From NCBI RefSeq assembly GCF_902499115.1, contig NZ_CABVPN010000010.1:1-64000 (forward strand): a DNA stretch of 64,000 nt, written 5' to 3'. Below the pieces are notes generated by a model. It saw only the letters and a list, made by a program, of their open reading frames with translations, did no database searches and was not told the DNA's origin. This stretch comes from Burkholderia diffusa. Lineage in GTDB: Bacteria > Pseudomonadota > Gammaproteobacteria > Burkholderiales > Burkholderiaceae. Position 1 is the stretch's first letter; every line of letters begins with the position of its first letter. Made by a program: the position numbers and the translations under genes. This document shows positions 17,873-26,977 of this stretch, in pieces.

Positions 17873-19054
17873 ATGTCGGCATTTCTCCTGAACGGCGGGC
17901 TGAGGCTGTCCTGGTGGCAGCTTGCGTGGGTCGTGTTCGCGCTCACGCACGTCACCATCATCAGCGTGACCGTGTACCTGCACCGCTGTCAGGCGCATCG
18001 GGCGCTGGATCTGCGCCCGTGCGTCAGCCACTTCTTCCGGTTCTGGCTGTGGTTGACGACCGGCATGCTGACCATGCAGTGGGTCGCGGTGCATCGCAAG
18101 CATCACGCGAGGAGCGAGACCCCGGAGGATCCGCATAGCCCGCGAACCCGTGGCCTCGCGACCGTGCTGCTTCGCGGCGCGGAACTGTACCGGGAGGAGG
18201 TGCGGAACGAGGAAACGCTGCGCCGGTATGGATCGGGCACGCCGGACGACTGGCTCGAACGCCATGTCTATGCCCGCTATCCGAATCTCGGCGTCGGGCT
18301 GCTCGCCGTGATCGACGTCGGGCTGTTCGGGCTCCCCGGCGTGGCGGCATGGGCGATCCAGATGATGTGGATTCCGTTCTGGGCCGGCGGCGTGATCAAC
18401 GGTTGCGGCCACTTCAGCGGCTACCGGAATTTTGCGACGCCCGATGCGAGCACCAACCTCTTCCCGTTGGGCATCCTGATCGGCGGGGAAGAACTGCATA
18501 ACAATCACCACGCATACGTGACGTCCGCCAGGCTGTCGAACCGATGGTTCGAGTTCGACATCGGCTGGCTGTACATCCGCCTGCTGGCGGCGTTGAGACT
18601 GGCGACCGTTCGGCGCGTCGCGACGAAGCCGCGCCTGCTCCCGAACAAGGCAACGGTCGACGACGCAACGCTGCAAGCGGTCATCCGCAACCGGCATGCG
18701 GTGATGGCCGCCTATGCGCGCATGCTCGAACCCGCCTGCCGGCGGGAGCTTCGCCGCATCAAGGACATGAGCCGCGACGACAAGCGCGCGTTCGCGCTCG
18801 CCATGAAACGCTGGCTGCGCCAGGCCTGGGGCCATCGGGGCAAGCCCGATCTGCGGGCGCTGACGAGCCCCAATGCCAACCGGCGAATGCGCGTGTACGT
18901 CGATATGTACGAGGCGTTGCTCGAGCTATGGACGTGGTCACACGCGTCGCACGAGCAATTGCTGGTTCAGTTGCAGGATTGGTGCCGTTGCGCGGAGCTG
19001 AGCGGCATCAAGGCGATCGCCGATTTCTCGACGCGCCTGCGCCGGTATGCGTGA
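17873..19054 (+). CDS. Membrane fatty-acid (acyl-CoA type) desaturase
   Basis: A 393-residue membrane di-iron enzyme that introduces a double bond into acyl chains. The three histidine boxes of the family are present: H37-x4-H42, H74-RKHH (74-78) and H209-NNHH (209-213); the extra H180 (NGCGH) is also typical. Hydrophobic segments lie at about 13-35, 53-72, 138-160 and 161-180. The C-terminal 150 residues after the third box are hydrophilic and helical, longer than in the minimal desaturase and like the DesA-type in Burkholderia and Pseudomonas. It would remodel membrane fluidity and needs oxygen. A weak CCGGAG precedes the ATG. It follows the glycine-zipper lipoprotein by 88 bp and may share its transcript. 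Confidence 0.9.
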   Translation: MSAFLLNGGLRLSWWQLAWVVFALTHVTIISVTVYLHRCQAHRALDLRPCVSHFFRFWLWLTTGMLTMQWVAVHRKHHARSETPEDPHSPRTRGLATVLLRGAELYREEVRNEETLRRYGSGTPDDWLERHVYARYPNLGVGLLAVIDVGLFGLPGVAAWAIQMMWIPFWAGGVINGCGHFSGYRNFATPDASTNLFPLGILIGGEELHNNHHAYVTSARLSNRWFEFDIGWLYIRLLAALRLATVRRVATKPRLLPNKATVDDATLQAVIRNRHAVMAAYARMLEPACRRELRRIKDMSRDDKRAFALAMKRWLRQAWGHRGKPDLRALTSPNANRRMRVYVDMYEALLELWTWSHASHEQLLVQLQDWCRCAELSGIKAIADFSTRLRRYA

Positions 19055-19120
19055 TTATCCCGAGCCGCCCGCGACCTGCGATACAGGACACCGGCGTGCC
19101 ATGGCGCGTGCACGTGCCGC

Positions 19121-19300
19121 TCATTTCGCCCGATTGTCGGGGCGCAAATAGCGCCACTTGCTCGCATTCGAATTGATGCCGGCATCCTGACGGATGCGCC
19201 TTTCGGACCGCTCGATGTCGGCGCGGGCGAGATCTTCCCGCTGCTTCTGCCGGGTCGCCTGATCGCGTTGATCAAGTGGTGTGCCTGAATGTTGTTTCAT
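19121..19300 (-). CDS. Small charged protein, 59 aa, unknown function
   Basis: A 59-residue protein, MKQHSGTPLDQRDQ at the start and SKWRYLRPDNRAK at the end, preceded by a near-ideal ribosome site (AGGAGGATCT then ATG). It is extremely hydrophilic (about one third R, K, D, E or Q), largely helical, with no cysteine, membrane segment or signal. Function unknown. The strong translation signal and isolation between a desaturase and an antiporter gene resemble the other microprotein genes at 2543 and 22756. Confidence 0.75.
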   Translation of the reverse strand: MKQHSGTPLDQRDQATRQKQREDLARADIERSERRIRQDAGINSNASKWRYLRPDNRAK

Positions 19301-19625
19301 AGATCCTCCTGACTGGAGCGTGCCGTGTATCGATATCGACCACTGCCGCGAATGCGTGCAGACACAGAATGGGCGAGAAAAAGGGGGGAGTCGGTACGAT
19401 GCCGTGCAGTGGCGGTTAGCGTCGCTTCAAATCTTCATGCAGATGCTTTTCGGCGATGTCCGCCGTGACCCGCGTGCGCCCGGTACTTTGCCGGACAGAC
19501 TCCACGCCCGCGCTCGTCCACCTTGAGATCGAAAGAGTCGATGCACGTGACGAACCGGCGCCGGGGGGCATCGCACTGGACCGCTCGACGCCGGCATGCA
19601 GCGCCCCACGGCGTCCGCCCGGATC
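19301..19625. other. Intergenic region with a possible decayed small gene
   Basis: About 325 bp. On the leftward strand a frame near 19430-19500 ends TGRTRVTADIAEKHLHEDLK, which reads like the end of a real small protein; the sensible upstream sequence (CIDSFDLKVDERGRGV) is in a different frame. This could be a frameshifted small gene or chance. No ribosome site supports it. Confidence 0.3.
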
Positions 19626-20915
19626 TCACGCATAGCGGCGCATGAGCGGTGTCGCTGAAATGCCGTGCAGCACGATCGACACGGCGATCAGGGCCAGTAC
19701 CAGCGGAACCAGCGGCAACACTTCCGCGCGCGGCCCTTGCTCGAGGGACAGCATCAGGTAATACAGGGAACCCACGCCACGGATGCCGAACCAGCCAATC
19801 AGCCGGCGCTGGTGGCGCGACGCCCGGGAACCGATCAGCGCAAGCCAGGTGGCGGCCGGCCGGATGACGAACAGCAGCGACGCAACCACGGCCGCGCCCG
19901 TCCAGGTGAGCATATCGGTCCAATAGCGGGAGACGAGCGCGCCGATCAGCAGGATCAGCACGGCTTCGGCGATGTGTTCCAGCTCGATCGTGAATCCCAT
20001 GACCGATTCAGCGACGAAGGCATGAGCTTTGTCGGGGTCGGTGGAGGTGGCTTCGACATCCTCGCTGTCCACGACGCCGACCGTCTCTTTCGACGTCTTC
20101 CGGCCGCTCGTGCGATGCTCGACGCGCCGCATCGCGACGCCCGCGGCGAACACGGCCAGGAACCCGTAGCCATGAATGGCGAGCGCCACGCCATATGACA
20201 GCATGATCAGGCCCAGCGCGAAGAACCCTTCGAGGCCGAGGGCCTGGCCGTGCCGGCTGCGCAGGAATGCGACGAGCCGGGCGGTGGCGAAGCCCAGCAG
20301 CCAGCCGGCGCCCACGCCGGAGGTGACACCCCATGCAATGCCGCCGACCATGCTCCAGTGAAGCTCCGACATCGTGCCAGACCCGCACACAAGCAGGCCG
20401 ATCACCGCGCAAGGGTAGGCGGTGCCGTCGTTGATTCCGCCTTCGCCGGATAAGGAAAAACGCACCAGTTCGACGTCACCCGCGTCGCGCACGCCGACGT
20501 CATGAGCGAGCACGGGATCCGTCGGCGCGATCATCGCGCCCAGCAGTACCGCGACGCCGAGACTCAAATGCAGCGCCAGCACGCCGAGCGCGGCGATCGC
20601 CGTGACGGTGAAGATCATCGCGACGACGCCAAGCCGCAGCGGCAGCATCCAGCGGCGATCGGCGGGCGGAACGCGCAGCCTCAGGCCGATCGCGAACAGC
20701 GAGATCAGCAAGCCGATTTCGGCAGCGATGCGCAAATGCGTGACGTCGTCCGGCAATGTCAGCGACAGGAAGCCGGTGCCGGCCGGTCCGATCAGAAAGC
20801 CGATCCCGAGATACACCATGGCCGCGCTCAGCGGCAGGCGCTTGAGCGACGATCCGATGAGTCCCATGAAAATCAGCAGGGCCCCGAAGATGAGGCATCC
20901 AATCGTTTCGGTCAC
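19626..20915 (-). CDS. CPA1-type monovalent cation:proton antiporter (NhaP-like)
   Basis: A 429-residue inner-membrane antiporter with about 12 hydrophobic segments. It should exchange Na+ or K+ for H+ and help control pH and ion balance. Family signatures: PTDPVLA at 131-137 (D133) and INDGTA at 161-166 with the conserved N162-D163 pair; the usual GES before it is changed to GEGG. A hydrophilic loop of about 50 residues (about 275-325, rich in D, E, S and K) interrupts the membrane region and may be regulatory. The start is GTG at 20915 with AGGA upstream. A truncated transketolase start lies just upstream on the same strand. Confidence 0.88.
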   Translation of the reverse strand: MTETIGCLIFGALLIFMGLIGSSLKRLPLSAAMVYLGIGFLIGPAGTGFLSLTLPDDVTHLRIAAEIGLLISLFAIGLRLRVPPADRRWMLPLRLGVVAMIFTVTAIAALGVLALHLSLGVAVLLGAMIAPTDPVLAHDVGVRDAGDVELVRFSLSGEGGINDGTAYPCAVIGLLVCGSGTMSELHWSMVGGIAWGVTSGVGAGWLLGFATARLVAFLRSRHGQALGLEGFFALGLIMLSYGVALAIHGYGFLAVFAAGVAMRRVEHRTSGRKTSKETVGVVDSEDVEATSTDPDKAHAFVAESVMGFTIELEHIAEAVLILLIGALVSRYWTDMLTWTGAAVVASLLFVIRPAATWLALIGSRASRHQRRLIGWFGIRGVGSLYYLMLSLEQGPRAEVLPLVPLVLALIAVSIVLHGISATPLMRRYA

Positions 20916-20955
20916 TTTGAATGTCCTGCGTGGATAGCGTCGCGCTCGCCGCGCG

Positions 20956-21216
20956 TCACGCTCGGTGAGCCTTCGCCATGGGCCTTCTAGCGATTACCGC
21001 TGGAATCGATTCTGGAACACGGCGTCGCGCCGTCCTCGCTGACTGCGAGGCTGGCGAGTGGACCGATCGTCCTTTCGACAACCGGCGCGTGAGGCCGCGC
21101 TCCGGATGGCCGCTCGCCGCTTTCTGCACGGTATCGATCGACAGGAAGCGCAGCGTATTCATGCAGAGCGCATCGCGTAGCGAATCTTCGGTTGACGGGA
21201 AACGGGTTGAGGTCAT
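20956..21216 (-). pseudogene. 5' remnant of a transketolase gene
   Basis: An 86-codon frame beginning at an ATG with AGGGAGC upstream. Residues 18-39 (CMNTLRFLSIDTVQKAASGH plus P, E) are the diagnostic N-terminal start of transketolases, where the SGHPG segment contacts thiamine diphosphate and phosphate. After residue 38 the frame turns into arginine-rich sequence and stops; transketolases are about 660-700 residues, so about 95% is missing. Intact transketolases shuttle two-carbon units in the pentose phosphate pathway; this piece cannot. Family resemblance covers 21100-21216. The break right after GHP suggests a deletion endpoint. Confidence 0.7.
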
Positions 21217-21296
21217 ACGGGTGCTCCCTGGCGTCCGGTTACGCTATATCCTGCACGGGGTCGGGTTGCGTTGGCTTCCCCTCGCGCGGGTCTGCG

Positions 21297-22076
21297 TTAT
21301 CGGTCTGCGTTCCAGTAACCATGCTTGCCGTAGAACTCATGCAACTCGATTTCGTAGCTTCGATGAACGAGCTGCGAATCGTCGTATAGAGGGCTCCGGC
21401 GGATTGCATCGCGCGTGAGCGTGGTCGATACCGTTTTCGTTGACCAGTCCACGTGGTCGAGCCAGTGGGTCGCGATCAGCACTTCCTTGCCGGTCGACCA
21501 CCAGCTCGACGTGTCGATCGCCAGGTAGCGGATCACCCACGCTTCGTCGTCGTAAATGAAGTCCGACACGTGGCCGATATGTCCGTCCGTGGCTTCGAGC
21601 CGATATCTGTCGACCTCGCCGGTGCTATGCAAATGCGTATCCGCCGGTGCGCTGGATGGCGCGGTGCCCGAGAAAAGCGGATCGCCCGCTTCAGGGTCCT
21701 GCGACGGCCCGGCGGGATCGAAAGCCGGGTATGCGCCCATTCCCCAAAGGTTCGGCCCGCCCCAGTAAGTCGGGTAGTTGTAGTAACGCAGGATCTCGAT
21801 TTCGTGCTGGCGGGATACCGGCTTGTGCGTGTCCAGATTCGGGCTGTCTCTCACTTGCTGTTGCGTCAGGTTGACATATAGGGTGCGGAACTCGGCATGC
21901 GTGACGGAATACGGCGAGATCAGCACCTGCCTGTCGTGCAGCCAGTCGCCCGTCTCGACGACGAGGTAACGGATGCACCAGTTGTCATCGTCGAAGTAGG
22001 CTTGGTGGATGTGCCCGATATCGCCGTCCTTCGCTCGAACCGTGTCTCCGTGCAGCTTTCGGATGCTTCGCAACAT
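21297..22076 (-). CDS. Tandem PRC-barrel domain protein
   Basis: A 259-residue soluble protein with two PRC-barrel repeats. The first (about 1-75) begins MLRSIRKLHGDTVRAKDGDI and contains the core GHIHQAYFDDDNWCIRYLVV; the second (about 140-215) repeats it as GHVSDFIYDDEAWVIRYLAI. A linker rich in P, G and Y joins them. PRC-barrels are known from photosynthetic reaction-centre H subunits and RimM; stand-alone copies in Burkholderia are of unknown function, often near stress genes. GAGGACATC precedes the ATG at 22076. Longer open sequence runs upstream to 22313 but lacks a ribosome site and family signal. Confidence 0.9.
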   Translation of the reverse strand: MLRSIRKLHGDTVRAKDGDIGHIHQAYFDDDNWCIRYLVVETGDWLHDRQVLISPYSVTHAEFRTLYVNLTQQQVRDSPNLDTHKPVSRQHEIEILRYYNYPTYWGGPNLWGMGAYPAFDPAGPSQDPEAGDPLFSGTAPSSAPADTHLHSTGEVDRYRLEATDGHIGHVSDFIYDDEAWVIRYLAIDTSSWWSTGKEVLIATHWLDHVDWSTKTVSTTLTRDAIRRSPLYDDSQLVHRSYEIELHEFYGKHGYWNADR

Positions 22077-22938
<862 letters not shown>

Positions 22939-23089
22939 CGCAGGTTGCGCGGCGCTGATCGGCGCGTTGCGTGACCGGAATACTGGGAAGCCTGAAGGTA
23001 GGTAATCCGTTTCGTCGAGAGCGCGAAGGTGTCGATCCTCCTGTTTCGCGCCTTCGGGAGCGTCACGGAAATCTGCGGTGCGATAGCGG

Positions 23090-23809
23090 CTAGAGTCGCT
23101 TCAGATCGGGAAGCAGGCGATCGAATTCGCGTTTGACCACCCCATAGCATTCGCACACGCGCTTTTCGAGTCCGGGGCGGTCCAGCACTTCGATATGGCC
23201 GTAGTTGTAGCGGATGAGGCCTGCGTCTTGCAGCTTCAATGCCGCTTCCGTTACTCCCGACCTGCGCACGCCCAGCATGTTGGCGATCAGCTCCTGCGTC
23301 ATGCGCAGCTCGTTCGAAGGCAGGCGGTCGAGGCTGAGCAGCAGCCAGCGGCACAGTTGCTGATCGATCGAGTGATGCCGGTTGCACACCGCGGTCTGGG
23401 CCATCTGCGTGATGAGCGCCTGGGTATAGCGCAACAACAGGCGTTGCATCGAATTGCCGCGCCGGAATTCTTCTTTCAGGATGCGCGCGTCGAGCCGGTA
23501 GGCTTGCCCCGCGCTTTGTACCACGGCGCGGCTCGGCGTCGTTTCGCCGCCCATGAACAGCGCCACGCCGATCATGCCCTCATGGCCGACGATCGCGATT
23601 TCAGCGGAAGAGCCGTCCTCCATCACATACAGCAACGAAACGATCGACGTGGTCGGAAAATAGACGTGATGAAGCTGGCCACCCGACTCGTACAGCACGT
23701 TTCCCAACGGCATGTCGACAAGGGTCAGGTGAGGGGCGAGGTGATCTCGTTCATCTTCTGGCAGCGCGGCAAGCAGGTGATTTTCGGTAATGGGCGGGTT
23801 GTCCAGCAT
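23090..23809 (-). CDS. Crp/Fnr-family transcriptional regulator without Fe-S cysteines
   Basis: A 239-residue regulator with an N-terminal cyclic-nucleotide-binding-like barrel (about 15-130), a connecting helix and a C-terminal winged helix-turn-helix (about 170-215, MTQELIANMLGVRRSGVTEA). The cysteine cluster of the FNR-type gene at 91-873 is absent, and the helix has RRSGVTE instead of E-x2-SR, so it should read a different DNA site and sense a different signal. AGGAGCCACGC precedes the ATG at 23809; a longer frame to 23938 has no such site. A diverged fragment of a similar gene lies at 4503-4628. Similar regulators often accompany stress loci in Burkholderia. Confidence 0.9.
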   Translation of the reverse strand: MLDNPPITENHLLAALPEDERDHLAPHLTLVDMPLGNVLYESGGQLHHVYFPTTSIVSLLYVMEDGSSAEIAIVGHEGMIGVALFMGGETTPSRAVVQSAGQAYRLDARILKEEFRRGNSMQRLLLRYTQALITQMAQTAVCNRHHSIDQQLCRWLLLSLDRLPSNELRMTQELIANMLGVRRSGVTEAALKLQDAGLIRYNYGHIEVLDRPGLEKRVCECYGVVKREFDRLLPDLKRL

Positions 23810-24234
23810 GCGTGGCTCCTGCGCTCGCGCGCGGCTGACGATGGAGAATCCGGCCGATATGGGCGCAGCGGGAATTGGCGGGACGGGGCAACCATCATAC
23901 TTTACCGATCCGACGACCGGACAGGATGGTGGGGGCAATGCGTCCTTTTTTTTCGATGAGTTCGGAATGATCGTTCGAATGCGAATCTACCTTCAAGAAT
24001 TATAGTGTCGGCACATGCCTCATCAAGGTTGCGCGCTCTCGATACGGCACCGATATTTCACTGCGCGGTTGACGGAAAATCCTGGTCGCGCACGCGTGCG
24101 CAGCGTCGACCGCGGAAGATGCGCGTCGATGACTCGGGTGCGTCGGTGTTCAGCGTTCAGGTGGGGGTACGTCGAAGCGGTGGATCCAATCGAAGCGCGC
24201 GAAGGCGGAGGGAACGCGAGGCACTGGCGATATC

Positions 24235-24345
24235 ATGCCGGTTACGAATGCGATTGAAAGTCTGATCACGCAACTGCGCAAGATCATCAAGACGCGTGGT
24301 GACTTCCCGAATGATGAGGCGACTGCGAGCGACATCCGATTGACG
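24235..24345 (+). mobile_element. Remnant of an IS256-family transposase
   Basis: The frame from 24235 reads TNAIESLITQLRKIIKTRGD then FPNDEA, the conserved C-terminal signature of IS256/Mutator transposases (TNAIE-(S/A)-LN-x-LRK-x-IK-x-R-G-x-FP-x-DEA). The remainder of the roughly 400-residue protein is missing on both sides, and the frame turns into unrelated sequence after about codon 30. It marks the left edge of a patch of unusual genes (24368-26128). Confidence 0.75.
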
Positions 24346-24367
24346 GAGTGCCCGCAAGCCGGGCGCT

Positions 24368-24640
24368 TCATTTCCGGCGCCGCAGCCGACTTAGAAGCTC
24401 GAGCGCTACCATGTCAGCATCGTTGTTCATCATCTCCGCTCGCAGCAGCAAACCGCCGACACGAACGGCCGCATCCCAGCTCGCCTCAGACATCGTCTGG
24501 TGATTGGTGGCCAGTTGCTCGGCGAGAGCAAGTAGCGCCGTCATCGTTCCCGGCTCGCCGGACGTTCGGCACTCTTCATGCCCTGCAACTAGCTGGAATA
24601 GCGCTAGAATCGATTCGGCAGTGATGGGAGGGGTGGCCAT
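24368..24640 (-). CDS. Hypothetical protein, 90 aa
   Basis: A 90-residue, mostly helical cytoplasmic protein (ESILALFQLVAGHEE ... TALLALAEQLATNH ... LLLRAEMM) with a basic end (RLRRRK). AAGGATC lies before the ATG. No family recognised; the composition resembles small tail, immunity or regulator-type helical bundles but gives no function. It lies 62 bp downstream of another small leftward gene (24703-24900), so the two may be cotranscribed. The stop is only 22 bp from the IS256 remnant, and the local base composition looks less GC-rich than the flanks. Confidence 0.6.
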   Translation of the reverse strand: MATPPITAESILALFQLVAGHEECRTSGEPGTMTALLALAEQLATNHQTMSEASWDAAVRVGGLLLRAEMMNNDADMVALELLSRLRRRK

Positions 24641-24702
24641 ATGATCCTTATACGCCCTTTATCCTTGCCGGGCGACCTTTCAAGTCTGGCCCTTGAGCTC
24701 GC

Positions 24703-24900
24703 CTAGTATCGCCGCGCGTACCCTTCTCGATACAGAGTCGCACCGATAGACGTCAGCAGGGCGATGTCTTCCTCGCTCAATGTGTTCCATGCCCCTGCCA
24801 GCCAACCAGCAAAGCCTGCGCAGGCGTGGTCCATGTCGATCATCGCTCTTCCTTCGGCGTTCAGTTGTTCGAAAACAGTGATCACATCGTGGGGAGTCAT
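24703..24900 (-). CDS. Small acidic protein, 65 aa
   Basis: A 65-residue protein starting MTPHDVITVFEQLNAEG with an excellent ribosome site (AGGAGCACTTC then ATG). It is acidic in the middle (MIDMDHAC ... LSEEDIALL) and ends in YREGYARRY. Hydrophobic residues are spread as in a small helical fold (FAGWLAGAWNTL); no signal peptide. An upstream in-frame start at 24951 lacks a ribosome site. Function unknown. It is paired with the next leftward small gene and lies downstream of a papain-like protease gene on the same strand, so an accessory or immunity role is possible but unproven. Confidence 0.65.
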   Translation of the reverse strand: MTPHDVITVFEQLNAEGRAMIDMDHACAGFAGWLAGAWNTLSEEDIALLTSIGATLYREGYARRY

Positions 24901-25591
24901 GAAGTGCTCCTGATGAGCTTCCAGCATACTCGGTATCCAGTCCGGCGCCACCTAAATCGACCGACGCTGTTGATGTCCACGCTGAATTGACCCATCGGGG
25001 ACGCGCGGTATGCATATCGGCAAATGCGGGCTTCGACGCCATGTGTAGTCACTACCTGTACGCCATTCGCGATTGCCGTCTGTGGGGAGGCCGCCAATGT
25101 TTTGAAACGGCACTTGCCATGCTTGGTGAATCACCCAGGCAGGTCGGCACGCCAGCTCCGGCTGATGCGGACATTCATGCAGGGGTAGACAATGGCCGAT
25201 GCGATGCAGCGGTATAGGAGCGAACTGTCCGCAGCCACGCGCGGCAGAGGTGCACCGGCTTCTATTTGCCCTGGAGGTAGCCTGAAGCAGGCCACTGTGT
25301 TCCTCCCAGAACGTTAGCAGGACCTGTTGCATGCTGACTGGCACGAGGAGACAGCCGGCGTTCAGGTCAACGGCGTTTGCTGGCTCCGCCCGGATTGCGC
25401 TGGATCGAGTTTGACGGTAGCGACGACGGTACCTCGACAGAACTCGTCTTGAGAGATCGCGCGTTGGTGATTATTCATAGAAGGCGCGCGACGATGCTCC
25501 AATGCACGCGACCCAAAGCCGACAACAGCCGACTGAATTTATCGGTATCGTGGACGGAATCGTCATTGCCCGACTGCGCGGAATGGAGTAC
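24901..25591. other. Intergenic stretch without a confident gene
   Basis: About 690 bp. A leftward frame across 24952-25344 and a rightward one across 25377-25595 are open but have no ribosome sites, membrane segments or family motifs; the rightward one (LRWIEFDGSDDGTSTELVLR) has a protein-like start and might be a gene fragment. Probably decayed accessory DNA. Confidence 0.35.
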
Positions 25592-26128
25592 TTAATAGTG
25601 CGTCTTGAGTGAGCCCTTCACCAATAAGCAATTGTCGTGGGGGCCCAGTGCGCTGCGGAACATTTTGATATCCATGGTCTTTGCGGCCGGCTCCCAAGGG
25701 TCGTTGTAAAAGACAACTGTATCCTTGACTCCAGTCACGACGATGGCATGCTGCTGCCCCATGTGGAAGGCGCCGCCGGCCCAAATTGGACCGTATCTCC
25801 ATAGAGCGTCTTCCAACCACTCCGTTGTGACTTCTGTTTTGAATGGCTTCGGGGGATCGAGGGCCATGAGGCCCTCGACACGGATAAGCTTCGAGATGGA
25901 CGCTTGGGCCATCCCCTGATCCTTGCGCCATACATCCGGTAAGCCAAGCCGTGGCCCTGGACGAAAGTAATATGAAACCATGCACGCGGCTGCGTACCAG
26001 CAAGCCATGTCTCCATGTGGTTGCGGGCCTTTGCCGTCGCCCTTGTCGAGCGTCAGCCACTCACCGTCGGAATTTCTTCGTTGCCCGACGAGAGGCACAG
26101 TAAGTAACCGATAGTTCGGGCGCTTCAT
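25592..26128 (-). CDS. Papain-like cysteine protease (peptidase C39/AvrRpt2-like)
   Basis: A 178-residue single-domain protein with the ordered catalytic residues of the papain fold: C43 (DMACWYAAACM), H127 (GQQHAIVVTG) and N142-D143 (FYNDPW). The spacing is that of stand-alone papain-like or C39-like domains in Proteobacteria. No signal peptide or ABC-transporter part is attached, so it is not a bacteriocin exporter. Such isolated domains are often secreted effectors or toxins, but nothing here shows secretion. GGGAGATCAGGA precedes the ATG; an upstream start at 26188 lacks one. It lies in a patch with lower GC next to an IS256 scar, which suggests acquisition by transfer. Confidence 0.75.
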   Translation of the reverse strand: MKRPNYRLLTVPLVGQRRNSDGEWLTLDKGDGKGPQPHGDMACWYAAACMVSYYFRPGPRLGLPDVWRKDQGMAQASISKLIRVEGLMALDPPKPFKTEVTTEWLEDALWRYGPIWAGGAFHMGQQHAIVVTGVKDTVVFYNDPWEPAAKTMDIKMFRSALGPHDNCLLVKGSLKTHY

Positions 26129-26197
26129 TCCTGATCTCCCGAGCGATGCTATGTGCTGAAGAATAGGAAGTATTGCAACGCGAAGCAACGGCGGGAC

Positions 26198-26491
26198 TCA
26201 ACTCGCACCGCGATGCGAATTATTCAATCGCTGCAGAATAGGGCGTCGTGCGCTGTCCCATTGCAGCGTCGTGGCAAGGACCAGTTCCGCTACGATGAGC
26301 ACGCCCAGGATTTTGAGCCAGAGGATCAGGCGCGCGTTCGCGACCATACTCCCATCAGCGCTGTCGTGACGATTCGGCGCGACTTCCTCGACACGCAAGG
26401 GCCACGACGGTGGGTTGTTGTTCGTGGCGAAGAGCGCGTCCAGGCGGTCTGGCCGATCCGGTCGATATTCGCGCTGACTCGTAGCGAGCAA
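26198..26491 (-). CDS. Possible small membrane protein
   Basis: A leftward frame whose last 50 codons encode one good membrane helix (ARLILWLKILGVLIVAEL) flanked by charged residues. Third-codon positions look coding. The start is unclear: TTG at 26491 has AAGGA about 10 nt upstream, and the internal ATG at 26347 has GGGAG too close to it. On the opposite strand a frame across about 26510-26719 ends in AEMAIVAGAALTGLAAYPL, which also looks coding, so strand assignment between 26129 and 26754 is uncertain. Confidence 0.35.
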   Translation of the reverse strand: MLATSQREYRPDRPDRLDALFATNNNPPSWPLRVEEVAPNRHDSADGSMVANARLILWLKILGVLIVAELVLATTLQWDSARRPILQRLNNSHRGAS

Positions 26492-26727
26492 AGCGCATGG
26501 TCCTTGCTCCAGACGACAAGCACTTTGGAAATCGTCTCATCGCAGCCGGCCGTAGGCGGAACGGTCCTTCCCGGGCTCAGGCGCGAGATCGACGCGATGG
26601 ATCTCCACATCGCCCGGATTGCGACCGTCAGCGGCCGGTTGATCACGGCCGCCGAGATGGCGATCGTGGCAGGCGCGGCGTTGACCGGGCTCGCTGCGTA
26701 CCCGTTGCGGCAGCGTTGAAAATAGAA

Positions 26728-26746
26728 GGCCCGCGATACGCGGGCC
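26728..26746 (-). terminator. Terminator after the small lipoprotein
   Basis: GGCCCGCG and CGCGGGCC form an 8-bp stem around a 3-nt loop; read leftward it is followed by TTCTATTTT. It lies 9 bp beyond the stop of the lipoprotein at 26755-26916. Confidence 0.7.
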
Positions 26747-26754
26747 TCGTGCAA

Positions 26755-26916
26755 TCAGCAATTGCCTTTCTTTGCCTGTCCGGGCGGGCAGAACCCGTTC
26801 CCCGGTCCGCCTTGCGGCGCAATAACCACCGGTGGGCCCGGCACGTATGCGACGCACCCGCTGAGCGCGCCGACCACGCTCGCCGCTGCAAGCAATGCGA
26901 TAACCCCTTTCTTCAC
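26755..26916 (-). CDS. Very small lipoprotein, 53 aa
   Basis: A 53-residue secreted lipoprotein starting at GTG (GGGAG upstream). The signal (VKKGVIALLAAASVVGA) ends in the lipobox LSGC, leaving a mature peptide of about 33 residues rich in P and G (VPGPPVV ... GGPGNG) and closing with CPPGQAKKGNC, whose two cysteines may pair. Similar tiny 'CPPGQAKKG' lipoproteins are common in Burkholderia and related genera; function unknown. It lies between two terminators, so it is an independent transcript or a minor downstream product of the DUF4382 gene. Confidence 0.8.
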   Translation of the reverse strand: MKKGVIALLAAASVVGALSGCVAYVPGPPVVIAPQGGPGNGFCPPGQAKKGNC

Positions 26917-26938
26917 TTCGTTCTCCCGTTTATTGAGG

Positions 26939-26958
26939 AAAGGGCCGTGAGGCCCTTT
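26939..26958 (-). terminator. Hairpin after the DUF4382 lipoprotein gene
   Basis: AAAGGGCC and GGCCCTTT form an 8-bp stem with a 4-nt loop, 20 bp past the leftward stop at 26978. The downstream tract is not T-rich, but position and symmetry suit a terminator. Confidence 0.6.
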
Positions 26959-26977
26959 CGATGATGCTGCCGACGCG

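Noticed and set aside
19430..19520. Small leftward protein ending in AEKHLHEDLK
   Set aside because: Plausible end but no start, ribosome site or consistent frame; kept only as a note in the intergenic entry.
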